Positions 1-11,169 of a DNA stretch of 64,000 nt are shown here, one piece after another. The translations under genes and the position numbers were made by a program. Each line of letters starts with the position of its first letter. Position 1 is the stretch's first letter. The stretch comes from Oxyruncus cristatus (lineage: Eukaryota > Chordata > Aves > Passeriformes > Cotingidae), in contig VXAY01002384.1 of NCBI GenBank assembly GCA_013399855.1, positions 1,068,715 to 1,132,714 on the forward strand, read 5' to 3'. The notes under the pieces are model-generated. The model was given only the letters and a program-made list of their open reading frames with translations. It made no database searches and had not been told where the DNA came from.

Positions 1-3000
1 TTGTAAGAAGGTTTTGTTTTGACAGTTCCACCTTTGTGTGGAGATGTGTGGACACACTCTCGTGTTGCACACTAACAACACACGGATGGTGGCACAGAGA
101 GGGTTCCTGTGGTCTCGTGGAGCAGCAAGTAGAGACCCATCAGTGCTGACAGGTGGGGAGGCACGTGGACAGCTGCTCACACTGGTAATTCAGTGTGCTC
201 TGAGGCCTTCAGCAACTGAGCTGACTTGCCTTCAGAACTGGGCTCTCCTTGCTGTGGGGAAGGATCTCACCCTGGCTGCTGCAAGATCTGGTTCTGAGCT
301 CTTTAAATCCTGCATGTCCCTCTGGGATTGGGCCAAGCTGCACACTTGGAAGGTCAGAGTCTTTTGTTGTTGTGCTTAGTAATTCCAGCTTCTCCCAGCA
401 TCTCTTCTGCACTCTCTTCGTGAGGAACTTCCTCCACTTTTCCTTCATGACAAGGCAGTAATGTTGCCACTGAAGTGAATGAGGGCCTACGTGGACATTG
501 CAGCATGGGAGGAACAGAGTAAATGAATTTTTTTTTAATTTTTTTTTTTTTAATTTTTCCCCTATTCTTACTACATGCAAATTGCCTGGGACACAGGACT
601 CCTCACATGCAACTTGACTGTTGCTCTTGGTTCTGTGCAAACATCTGAACTTACTGAGGATTTCGGCCTGAAATGTCTCTGTAGTGAAATGTAATGCAGC
701 AGTTTGAGTCTTTTATAATCTCTGATTGTTTTGTGGCTGGGCTCTTTGTAGGGTTTGGTTTTGTTTAGATTGGGATGTGGTTGGTTTGTTTGTTAGTTTT
801 TTCCTCATGGATTTTGTGTGTATATCTGGGCGGGATGTGGCACTGCGATTTTGGGCCGGGGGGGGTCTTCTTTTCTTTTTTTTTTAATTAAGTATCCCTA
901 AATCTGCCAGATCAGTAAGAAAACATTCATTTGGAGAAAAGTTTTGTGAGATGGAGTCTTTGAAAGATGTAGAACTTCACTGAACACAAAAGCATATTAA
1001 AATACTTCTGTAATCACCAAGACCTTCCAGACATGCCTTCAGTCAGGATAGGAATATTTCAAAGGATCATGAAGATGATGTGGAATCAAGGAAGGGAGGG
1101 ACTGCAAAGCTGAACAGTTCTCAGACGCAAGATAATTTGGGAAAGCAGCCCATTTCAGCTATATAAATTGCACTAGGCCATATTGTGTGCCCTCTGTGAG
1201 AAGGAATCAGAATTTCCAAAAACTGAAAGAGCATAAATTAGCTTCCTGTGCTCCTGTGGTGTGATGATACAGGTGATCCTGCTGGAACTTGGAACAGGGA
1301 GATGAAAGCAATATGATAATTCAAACAACAAACAGAACTGTGGGGTTTAGTTTGGTCTCACAAGCCTGGCCCAGAAATGAGCCCAAGTTCAACATCTGAG
1401 CAATAAGAGCACAGATGCCTTTCTGAACCAGAGCCTGGGCAGGGGCTCCTGTTGGTGCAGTGCCTGCCAGGCTGTGCAGACAAGGCAGGGACATCTGCTG
1501 CTGAGTTGGGTCAGGCCCTTCCTCTGCCAGTTATTCCTCAGGAAAAATGTCCAGAGAGCCGAGTTGTTGTTGCAGGGTTATTCACCTCCACCTCGCTGCT
1601 GCTTCCATCTGGCACATCACACATCAGCTGTGGGACGAGTTAGTCAGGAACTGAACAAAAACCTGTGAAGAGAATGCTGCTGTTTCTAACTTGAAAAGGC
1701 ATTTCTTAATGGGAAGATACAGGGTAGGAGTCAGAGAGGGGCCATTGTTTGTGTGCAGTGGATCACACCTCTCTGTTTGGGAAGTGGAAGTTATTTAGAG
1801 ATCCTGGGTGTTTGTCAATGGAATGTGCTCTGGGAGTGTTTTATAATGACAAAAGAAATCCTGTGCTGTGTGCACTACAAAGATGAGAAAAATTATGAAT
1901 TCTCACTCTACTGGGAAGCACAGCCGAAGAAACAAAGGAGTCAGAGAAGTGTAAATGTTCCTCTGGTAATATAACCTGAAATGATGCTTCTCTCTGTGAC
2001 TCAAAAAATGCTATTTTTAACTCTGTGGTGGGAAACACTTTGGAACACCATCAGCAAGTGTTTCCTTATCTAGCACATGTGAAAATCTGCAGCTTTATCC
2101 GATATTTTAAGTTAAAAATGACCAAAGACTGGAAAAATTAGAAGACTATCTTGGGGTTTTTGCTAGTTTGGTGGTGGGGTTGTTGGTTTTAGATTGGAAA
2201 TTGAAGCTTAATATCTGAAAGACTAAAGCAAATACGAAGAAATAATGTCTGGTCATTCAGGAGGGCCTTCAGTGTCATAATGCTGCAGCCTGAAGGAGGC
2301 TGTTTAAAACTCTGGTGTCATCTTAGCTATCTTGACCATGGAGTAAAGGCCTCTTCCCTAAACTGACCTTCAGTTTAATTTGGGTGAGTAAATCTGGTGA
2401 CATTCAAGCCACTGTATTGATTTGCCACATTGCCCCAGATTCTGTGGCAAGAAGTTAAGAGGAGCAGCAATTGTTGTGGTCCTGCCTCGCTCACCTGAAA
2501 TTACTTCCACAGCCATTTTAACATCAGTGCTCTGGATCCTGTGAAGAGAAAGCTGCAGTTGTGGCACTGATCTCACGGAGGCAGAGTGGGAGCTGAGGGA
2601 GCTTCAGATGGTATTAAACTACATTCTGCAACTAAAGCAGCATCCTGGATGGGGAGTTTACCAGAGGTGTTTCAACTGAGCTCCCTCTGGGCAGCAGCAG
2701 GTACATGTTGGGCTGAATGAAGGATTCCACGTAGCTCTTTCCACTGTTCCAATGAAATTACTCTAAAAACGTATTGGTGCCAAACAGGTACAAATTCCTC
2801 ATGTGTAGAGCCTAAAAGTAAGTTTATTTTGTTGAAAGGGAAATGTTGGCATTAATATAAGGCAATGAACTGACTTTTCAGGCTAGTTTGTGAAAAATTA
2901 ATTCTCTGTGGGTTCCTCTGAGCTGATGCGGTGTTTGCAGAGGGAAGGAGAAGCTCTGGCTCTGCCTTGTAGGGGTGAGGAACATGGGGACAGAGTTAGA

Positions 3001-4966
3001 GCCAGCAGTCAGGCAGAGGAGGAGACTAGAGAAGGTGTTAGAAAGGGATCAGCCAGGGGAACTGTGGAGGTGGGTAGAGAAGTACACAGATTAAATAACT
3101 GAAGTTTAAATGTTGAGACTCCATGTGAGTGTAGCTCACTGGAAAACTGGGAAAGCCTTTCTTTATTTCTGTGAGTGTCTTTGGGCAGGTGTAGGACATT
3201 GATATAGGACACCCTATATAGGGAACCCTGGGAGTATGGACGGCAGGGAGTGCTGTTAAAAGGAGGAAACATAAATTCCATGGGTTTTCTTAAAAGCTTG
3301 TCCATCATTCAGCCTCATCTCTTTTGGGCTGTGCAGGGGGTCTGGATTTCTCTGTTCTACTGATGTCCAGCAACAACATTCAAAGATGTTGCTGGTACTT
3401 GGGGGAAATGTGCAATATCAGATCAGTGAACAAAAGGGTCCTGTGATAACCCCCTGAGGGCTGTTTTGCAGAAACACTGTGTTGGGAGCGACATTCATGT
3501 CTGGATAAGTTGCTCCGTTGTGTGACGTGGGTAACTCCATTTAATGCACACAGCAAACTGAAACCAGAGCCCTTAAGGCTCATTCACTGCTTCATTAGCA
3601 GCCAGTGGAATTCCTTCGGCACCAAGTGATGTGTTTGGATGTGCTTTGTCTGGAGACACTCTATTTCTGTGCGAAATGTAGAATTTCCAGAAAAGTCTGG
3701 GAAACAGTGGACTACGAGAGAACAATCTGTGCTGGAAGCACAGACCAGTGTCAGCCATGTGGAAGTATAACACTGGGGAAAGGCTGGAGAACATGTGATG
3801 AAGGGGCTTTGATATATTAATAATATTCAAGCATAATCAATTTACACACTACCTACAATTTACATAGACTTAAATAAGCCTGAAATCCGCCAGATTACCC
3901 TGTCAAAAGCACACACCACGTATTTGTTCCACCTAATCCTCACTGGTGGTTCAGACTCTTCAGAAGGGATAAATCAGGAGCAAACTAACCCCATCAGGTG
4001 ACTCAATCACCACCTCAAAACTATTCCTGAGCTAACGTGGGACATCTTGCACATCAGTCAATCTGCCTGTCATCTCTCCCACCTCCACCTCTCACTGTGA
4101 AAAGGACTGGCTTTTTGGCAAAGTGCTACTAACATTAACAAGGTCCAATTTTTCAAATCAGAAGCTGGATCTCTGCTTTGGGGCTCCATTTTCTTCCTAA
4201 GAGTCTAATGAGGAGGGACAGGCAATTATTATTATTTATTTCACTAATTAGCTGGATAATCATTCATTGTGAAACTCTTCTGTGTTAGAAATATGTTCCT
4301 TGTACACTTTGTTTAACAGTTTCCTTTCTAGCAGACTGAACTGCTGTATGACATCTATTATTAGTGGGGCAATGGGGGGCACTTGGAAAAAAAAAGGGGG
4401 AAAGGAAAAAGGATAATTTTTGGTCTACAGCAAGAAGCAACAGTCCATAAAAACATCTCCTTTCAGTCTCTGAAGACATAATGCTTTATGATAACCATAA
4501 AACATTTTAGTGCAAAATAAATTGCTGTCCTATTCAAATCCTTAAATGTACTACAGTGGATGTCACTGAAGACATACAGCTATTTTTTCCAATCCTGAGG
4601 TATATTTTATCATAATTTGTAGTGTAGGTGACAACCTTGCACACATGATTGCCTTTTCTTGCTTAGTTAGCTTGCCAAGGTCGGAGTCCTTTGGCCTTTT
4701 ATGGATGTAGAACTATTAGGAAATAAACAGGATAACCAAGTAGTGGAAAACAAAACTTGTTTCCTGGACTAGTTAGTCAGATACCCTTTAAAGAGTTCAC
4801 AGTGTTCTGAGGGTGTACTTACTGAGAATCACCTCTTTTTAAATGCTGTAACAAATCCTTCTCACTTGTAAAACACACGGGCGATTTTTTTTCTCAGTTT
4901 CTTTTCTTTCTCTCTTTCTTTTAAAATTATTTTCATTTGGTTACGTTTTCTTTTTTTGTCTTCTAG
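1..4966. other. Non-coding stretch upstream of the first exon candidate
   Basis: No convincing exon, RNA gene or recognisable transposon is visible here. The open frames (up to about 143 codons) have no recognisable domains and no consistent splice context. Visible details are T-rich low complexity at about 529-558, a purine tract at about 4388-4412, and a consensus CArG box at 3213-3222. From about 4890 the sequence becomes a long pyrimidine-rich tract leading into the acceptor at 4965-4966. If the exon at 4967 is real, this stretch is 5' intron, since that exon starts with an acceptor rather than a promoter. No CpG-island promoter is visible, so the transcription start probably lies outside the window. 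Confidence 0.5.
3213..3222. promoter_or_regulatory. Perfect CArG box (putative SRF site)
   Basis: The ten bases CCTATATAGG match the serum response factor consensus CC(A/T)6GG exactly. They are the core of a 12-bp perfect palindrome, CCCTATATAGGG, at 3212-3223. The site lies about 1.75 kb upstream of the putative first coding exon. Function is inferred from the motif only; a 10-bp match can occur by chance in 64 kb. Confidence 0.25.
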
Positions 4967-5070
4967 CTAATTAATGGCACGTTGGCTTTGAAGCTGCTGT
5001 GAGGGGAACCAGGAGTGGCCATTAATGGCAAACACCACAGTTACGATCCGGCCCAGAAGTCCCGAGCCAG
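4967..5070 (+). CDS. Putative 5' exon with start codon (5'UTR plus 15 codons), unknown protein
   Basis: This is the best-supported exon in the window. A long pyrimidine tract (about 4895-4964) ends in TTGTCTTCTAG at 4966, a strong 3' splice site. The exon ends CCAG|GTAAGC at 5070/5071, a near-ideal 5' splice site. Inside, the ATG at 5025-5027 (G at +4, T at -3) opens the peptide MANTTVTIRPRSPEP plus one base of a Gly or Ala/Val/Asp/Glu codon (phase 1). The 58 bases before it are 5'UTR and contain an in-frame short upstream ORF (ATG 4974, TGA 4989-4991), so translation cannot extend further upstream in this frame. The exon starts with an acceptor, so at least one 5'UTR exon must lie upstream. 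The peptide is hydrophilic, Thr/Pro/Arg-rich and has no signal sequence; I do not recognise the family. Transcription from this exon is inferred from splice signals alone. It could also be an alternative or lncRNA exon. Confidence 0.5.
4974..4991 (+). promoter_or_regulatory. Short upstream ORF in the putative 5'UTR
   Basis: ATG GCA CGT TGG CTT TGA encodes five residues and a stop, entirely inside the putative 5'UTR. It is in the same frame as the ATG at 5025, 34 bases downstream of its stop. If the exon is real, ribosomes would have to leak past or reinitiate after this uORF, a common arrangement for damping translation. The role is inferred. Confidence 0.3.
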
Positions 5071-8000
5071 GTAAGCACCTGCATTTCCCCACAGCTGAAT
5101 TTTTCAGGTGTCATTTCTCATTGTGCCCCTGGTGAGGTTCTCGGAATGTGCATTCTTAAGGAGTCTCTGGAATTTCATGTTCACTTTTGGCATCAGAGCA
5201 GCCGAGATGAGGGTTCTGAAGTATTTTTGTGTCACTTGTGCTGATGATTGTGCTTAAATGCTAATAGGGGTGACCAATTAATTTAGCAACATCATTTGGG
5301 AGATGCGCTTCCACTCCATGAAAGTATCTTCCTTGGCTGATTTGTTTAAATTTGACATAAAATGTGCTAGGCCATTGAATGGAGTGAAAAAAAATATTGA
5401 TAAAGTCTACATGGAACCACAGAAATGTGTAAGACATGGTTGGTGACGTTGATATAAGATCTATACAAGTGTGAAGGAAAATAAGAGTATAATGCATTTT
5501 GTGTGCTTGCCTTTAGAGTGCACTGAAGTTTTTGAAATAGAAAATTGGTCACAATAAAACTTTCCCATCTGCCTTGAGTTGTTGGGATGAAATTGTGCCT
5601 CAAAGGAAACCAGTGGGGTCTTTAATGTAACAGCAAATTCAGCTATGAGGGTTCATTTGTGTGTTGATTGGTGGTAATGCTGTATTTAAAAACTACTTTT
5701 TTTCCACTCTGGTGTGGAAGCCCCTTTATTCCATGGCTGGTGAGCAAAGGTTGTTAGCACTCAACACTTTGCTAATACCCTGAAGGGAGGGCTGTGAAAT
5801 TGCCTGGTAGTTTGCTGCAGGTAACCCTTTCCCCACAGGAAGGACCCAACGTGCAAAGTTCAGGGATCCACACAGACTTGCTGGTTTGGAAGAAGGAGAT
5901 TTGAGTTTGGAGACCTGAGCATTTGTGGGAGCCAGTTCCTGTGAAACCCTTGGCAGGGCACAAGAATTCCCAGTCTTCCTTGGAATGCTGCTTCCAGTCG
6001 GTGCCATTCACTTAAAACCGGCCTATGAAAGGTTTGAAGTGATTTCTGTGTTACCAAAATGGTAAAGGTGGTACATTTTAAATAAGAGGTGTTAGCCAGT
6101 AACTGGCTGACCCCTAAGAGAGGGTTATGAGCAACCTTTTGGATTCTCAACCATGTATTACAGCATCTATAATGTGTATATCCCTTATAAAATTATTTAG
6201 AAATGTGCAATTAATACAGCATGACTTTCTTGATGTGTACATAAAGTGACTGGCAACCCACACTGTGTGAGAAAATAGTTATCCCAGGAGATGGGGATAT
6301 TGGAGTTTTATTCTCTCTTTTTAAATGTTTTCCCAGTTGCTATTCATTGCTTGTTGGCAGTTTATTTTAGATTTTACATATAATAAAAGCAGCAGCAGCA
6401 GTAGTAATGTTTAGCTTTTGGATTCAACAGACACATATATTTTAATCTAAATGACAATATTTAGGAACAAAATTGCTTCATTTTAACTTCACTGCGTTTC
6501 TTAATCTGTGGAAAGTATAATTTAAAAATAATGAATGCAACAGGGTGAATATATAGCTTCCATTAATTCCAAATACTGCTTATTTCCAGCACTTTTTAAT
6601 TATTTGAATATACTTCTCCATATATTTAACTGGAGTGGAAAAATCATTCAAACCTCAGACCATTTACAATTACCAGTGTATCTGTAACTCTCCATCCAAA
6701 TTATTGAACTTCAGGATAACGTTTCATTTTGAGTACCTATTTTTCCTGTGTTTTGGGAAGTGCTGCAATAGTTGAAAAAAAGTTGTGAAAGATGCAGGTT
6801 TCATAAACAATGAACATCATAGGACGTGAATTAATAAATTGCAAGTTCTGCCTAGAAATTGTGTTCAAGGGCTGACTTAAACCCAAGGATATTAAGCATG
6901 ATAACTGAGGATCTGTGCTGCATCTTGCACTCTTTGATCTTAAAATGACCCTTTCTCAGAGAAGCAGGGATCCACACATAGATATATTTGTTCCTTTCTT
7001 TTTTTAATGTCTTCTTGTGCACTTATTTGTGTTCAAATAGACCTGGCCCATCACGAGGAATTAGTTCAGACATTGCAATGTGTCGGGTAATAAGCATTTG
7101 GGCAGATAAACTCTACTGCCCTTGCTGCTTAAAAAGGGAAAATGAAACAAACCCATCCACTTGATGGCTATGGATCCTGGTCAGCAGCTGGGTTTTCCAG
7201 CAGGAATACAGGCTCTTCTCAGACTGCCAGCCTTCAGGAGCAATCAACACACCCATCAAAGAACTCTTATGGCATCTATTGCTTTTTCAGGAGACCAAAA
7301 TTAAGGACCTTCTGAGGAGTCTCAGGGCAGCCTGGTGCTCAGTGGAGGAGGCTCTGTGCGGGGGTTTCGCTGCCTCAGCCTGCTCCTGGTTTTTCTGCCA
7401 CACTTGCAGGTGGTGAGAGAGAGCAAGCCTTGGTCCAAGTCCTCTTGCATGAGAAGCTGTGGTGGTTTGTTGCTGCTGTGCCATCTGAGCAATCTTTGTA
7501 GGTGTGGGAAGGTAACGAGAGCTGGGAAAACAGGAATTACCCTGCGAGGTTGTTGCAAGAGCTACACCCTCTAACTGACAAGGCTTTACTGCTGACTTCC
7601 TTCATTGACTCCGAGGTTGGTTTTTCCACTTTTCTTCAAGGTCCTGTGCACTCTGCCTTCATTTGCATTGGCACATGAACTCTGAGTTTTCTCTCTTCTT
7701 GTCTCTTAGGCTGACACACCAGATCTTCTTATCTGTTTGTGCTGACTTCTCTACGCCTGTGATAGTTTGGGGCTCTTTTCCTCCTGTGTGCCAGATCATT
7801 AGTTCCCCTCCACTGGAGTCCTTCTGCTACAGAAATCCTGTTCTGCAAGGGCACTCAGAGTTAATATCTCACAGGAACTCTACTCCAAGAGAAACACGTG
7901 TTTGTGATTGAGCCTTTTATTTCCCTGGTAGTTGGTATTTTGTTGCAGAACTATGTCTTCCTGTGATTTGTCTCCAAACAAGTGTCAGCTGTTGCTGACA

Positions 8001-8372
8001 GAGGTCAGTGAGGGGCTGAGTGATGACAGTGGATCAAGTCCTAAACTCTTTGCTCAGTTTCCATTCCAGGCACTAAGAAACTGTCCTGATTTGGAGTTTA
8101 AACAGGCAAATAATCCATGAAGAAGCTGCCATGTGTACATAAAGAAACACTTCACAGTGGGGACTGGCTCAGGCAGAGGATCTGACCAAAATGATGTTCT
8201 ATAGAGAGAATAAAAAAATAGTTATTTATCTCTAATGGGCCTCAGTTTTTCCTTGTGTGTTCCACGTGCTCTACTACAGGCAGCTGGTACGCAGGATATG
8301 TGGTGTGTTCTCCTTCCTGAGAGCTCTCAAGGCTTCTAAGATGGTAAGAAGTTTGTAGTAGTTCAATCACAG
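5071..8372. other. Putative intron 1, first part
   Basis: This is AT-rich unique sequence between the donor at 5071 and the first CR1 copy. It contains a short CAG/TAG run near 6390-6410 but no exon with a convincing acceptor and donor pair and no recognisable repeat. The open frames near 5726-6150 (minus) and 7287-7911 (both strands) have no domain or splice support and look like chance. Together with the CR1 and 8729-9209 it would form a 4.1-kb intron if the exons at 4967 and 9210 belong together. Confidence 0.45.
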
Positions 8373-8728
8373 TCATAGAATCACAGAGTGGTTTGGGTTG
8401 GAAGGGATCTTAGAGCCCATCCAGTCCCATCCCCTGCCATGGGCAGGGACACCTTCCACTAACCCAGGTTGCTCCAAGCCCCGTCCGAGGTCTTGGACAC
8501 TCCCATGGATGGGGCGGCCACAGCTGGTCTGGGCAACCTGTGCCAGGGCCTCCCCACCCTCACAGGGAACAATTCCTTCCCAGTATCCCATCTAACCCTA
8601 TCCTCTGGCAGTGGGAAGCCATTCCCCCTTGTCCTGGCACTCCATGCTCTTGTCAACAGTCTCTCTCCATCTTTCTTGCAGGCTCCCTTCGGGAACTGGA
8701 AGGGCACAACTAGATCACCCCGAAATTC
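8373..8728 (-). mobile_element. CR1 LINE 3' fragment, minus strand
   Basis: Read on the minus strand, this ends in the avian CR1 3' terminus: on the + strand it begins TCATAGAATCACAGAG followed by TTTGGGTTGGAAGGGATC. Further in are the characteristic blocks around CCATGGGCAGGGACACCTTC, the TTGCTCCAAGCCCCGTCC block, and GGGCAACCTGTGCCAGGGCC. It runs to about 8728 at the AAGGGCACAACTAGATCACC block. The element is severely 5'-truncated, as most CR1 insertions are, and has no reverse transcriptase coding. Similarity to the copy at 16967 is high over the shared part, so both belong to the same or a closely related subfamily. The GC-rich open frames on both strands here are by-products of CR1 composition, not genes. 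Confidence 0.93.
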
Positions 8729-9209
8729 ATAGCCATGCTCAAAAACCTCAGCCTGTGTTCAGTGGCAACACCGGGAGCTGAAGGGCTTTACCCAGACTGT
8801 CTTAATTAGGTACCTAGTAATTACTCCAGCTGGAGATTACAGACGTGAAATCAGAGGCACTGGCATTGTCAGAGGCTTGTGGAGGTACAGGAATCATTAA
8901 TTTGGATGAAATCTCCTTATTTGATAAAAGTTGGTAAAACCTGCAGGCAGCTACTGCGACTTTGTCTTCAGAACATCCCAGCCAATTTACAGCAACTCTG
9001 TGGTTATTTGCAGGCTCAGGGCCCCAGAGCTGGGAACTTGATAAATAAGAGATGTGTATAACTAAATATAGCACCTCTACTTAATCATTTCATTCCCTTC
9101 CACCTGCTTCCAAAGAACAAAGTTTCAGGCAAAAATCCCTCCCGTCAAGTCTCATCTCCGTTCCCATATTTCTGAGTGAATTGCTGCTCCCCGCTGCCCC
9201 TCCCTACAG
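8729..9209. other. Unique sequence between CR1 and the second exon candidate
   Basis: This holds no recognisable gene. The last 30 bases are a dense C/T tract (CTCCCCGCTGCCCCTCCCTACAG, from about 9187) that acts as a strong acceptor for the exon candidate at 9210. Confidence 0.4.
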
Positions 9210-9331
9210 GAGTTCACACAAGTGCAGCAAGACCTTATTATTCTGTTTATGATGGGATGGTCTATTCCAGCACGATGCAGTCCACAGTAAATCCAGCTGC
9301 AGAATTAATGCCGGGGCTGGGAGGAAGAGAG
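9210..9331 (+). CDS. Putative second coding exon (phase 1 in), unknown protein
   Basis: A strong C/T-rich tract ends in CCTACAG at 9209. The next bases complete a split Gly codon (G from 5070 plus GA), so the phase matches the exon at 4967-5070. The frame then stays open. The encoded segment begins GVHTSAARPYYSVYDGMVYS and continues through a Met/Gln/Ser-rich stretch to a GLGGRE motif, which is tyrosine- and serine-rich and lacks a membrane segment. The 3' end is uncertain. I chose 9331 because GAG|GCAAGT matches the rare GC-AG donor consensus and leaves phase 0. Alternatives are CAA|GTAAAA (end 9335, phase 1) and TCA|GTTTGT (end 9397). The frame stays open to a stop at 9566-9568, so a terminal exon ending there cannot be excluded. 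Phase agreement alone has a one-in-three chance of being coincidence. I do not recognise the protein. Confidence 0.37.
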
Positions 9332-11133
9332 GCAAGTAAAAGCTGGGATGATTTACAGTTTGGAGACACAGCTGATATGAAAATAAACATTGAATCAGTT
9401 TGTCCTATATGTCTTAGTTCCATTAGAATAATGACAGTAGGTGACATTTTTCACATTTTAATTGGTGTTTTGCTGATTTTATCAGAATTTCTGCTGATCA
9501 AAGCAAATTGGCTATTTATTTATTTTGCAGTGATGCTAACTAATCAGTGGAAGTTTAATGTACTGTAATGAATTTTAAATATCCTCCTAGTCATTACAAG
9601 TGTGTGAATCTAGACTCTCTTTCTTGTAACAGTTTAAATAATTAATTACTTGAGTAGCAAAAAAAGGTAACATTTAATATAATAACATTTTCTTTGAAAT
9701 ATTTCAGTGCATGATTTATACTACCATCTCAAATTAGTGAAGGATAATTCTGACCAGTGTATCACCCCTGCATGCACACACAACTCACTTAGCCTAATTC
9801 TGACTGCACTGGTTTAGACGGCTAGTAAACACCTCAATTATTAGTTTATTTCAGTAGTTTACTAAATTATATTTTTTACATCATTTATATTTCAATGTCT
9901 TTGTTTTAATTGGTTTTCTCTTTGTTATTTATCCACACAGATATGTTAAGAGATTTTAAAAAAGGTAATGACAGGTTTTATGTCACAGTATTGTTTTCTG
10001 CCAATCATGGCATGTCATAAATTGTCCTCATAAGCAGAAAGAAAAAGGAAAGGTTTTTTTTTCTTTTTTTTAAAAAAAGTAATAGAATAACTGAAGTAGT
10101 TGGTTAACTTCTTCATACAGTCCTTCACATATTCTCTTGTTCAGGAAAGAGCTTCAGCATTCATTGAAATGTTTAGCAACAGGGTGTGTGCCCTGAATCA
10201 GTGTTATTCCTGGAGGACCTAATGCCAAGTCGAAAAGAATTTGGTGCCAGTTTTATTTTTACTGCACATCTGCACTCAGGCCCCGATGCATTTCTGGACA
10301 CTACATTGTGGGCTTCAGGCTTTGCTCTGAGCTGGAGTTCCTGCAAATACATTGTTAACTGCAGGTGGAACACGGGATTAACGCCTGTGTTTGGGTCGTT
10401 GGATGTTAGTTCAGGAAGACAAACAAACAAAGCCTCCTTGTGCTCCAAGTTGGGCCAGTTCTGGGCTCAAAACAGGAGAGCTCAGTTCTCACAAGGTTGG
10501 GGTTTCCGAGGAGGCTTGATGGAGTTTTAGTTTCAGCACAAACGTTCCTCTAATCGGGTAATTTCTTCTCAGTGCCCTGTGGCAGTGGCCACAAGAACGG
10601 ACACGGATTAGTCCCTCAAGGGGTGCTTTGGTGTTCGTCCTTCAGGCTCAGGAGAGATGATGTGCTGTGGCTGCACGAGGAGAGCAACGTGCAAACAGTC
10701 ACCAGCAGAAAAGCTGCTTTGCGCTGTCCTTGCAAGGCGGGAGCAGAGCGGGGTATCTTTGAGAGAACAAAACTTCGGTTACCGTAAAATGAGAGAAGCA
10801 GTAGGAGACTTGTGCTGCTCCAAAAAAGTGGTTTAAGTATATTATTAAACACTTCAGGCCCGTGGAAATCTTGCATCTGCATCACTGGATCAGATACAGA
10901 TCCTGTGTATAGGGAGTTCTTTTCAATGTCTGTTTGGATCATTTTGAGTGTCCAAATAAGAGACTTGAGTCTTCTCCAAGAACATCTGAATGTGGAAATT
11001 CTAGACTGATTTCTAAGTGCAAAGTGTAAATACTTAAATTTCAGCTAAAGTAGAGAATCCTCTTAAGGCTTTTTTTATTTATTTTTTAAATTTTGGCCTC
11101 TGAGAGATATATGGAAGCAGTTCATGAATTCTG

Positions 11134-11169
<36 letters not shown>

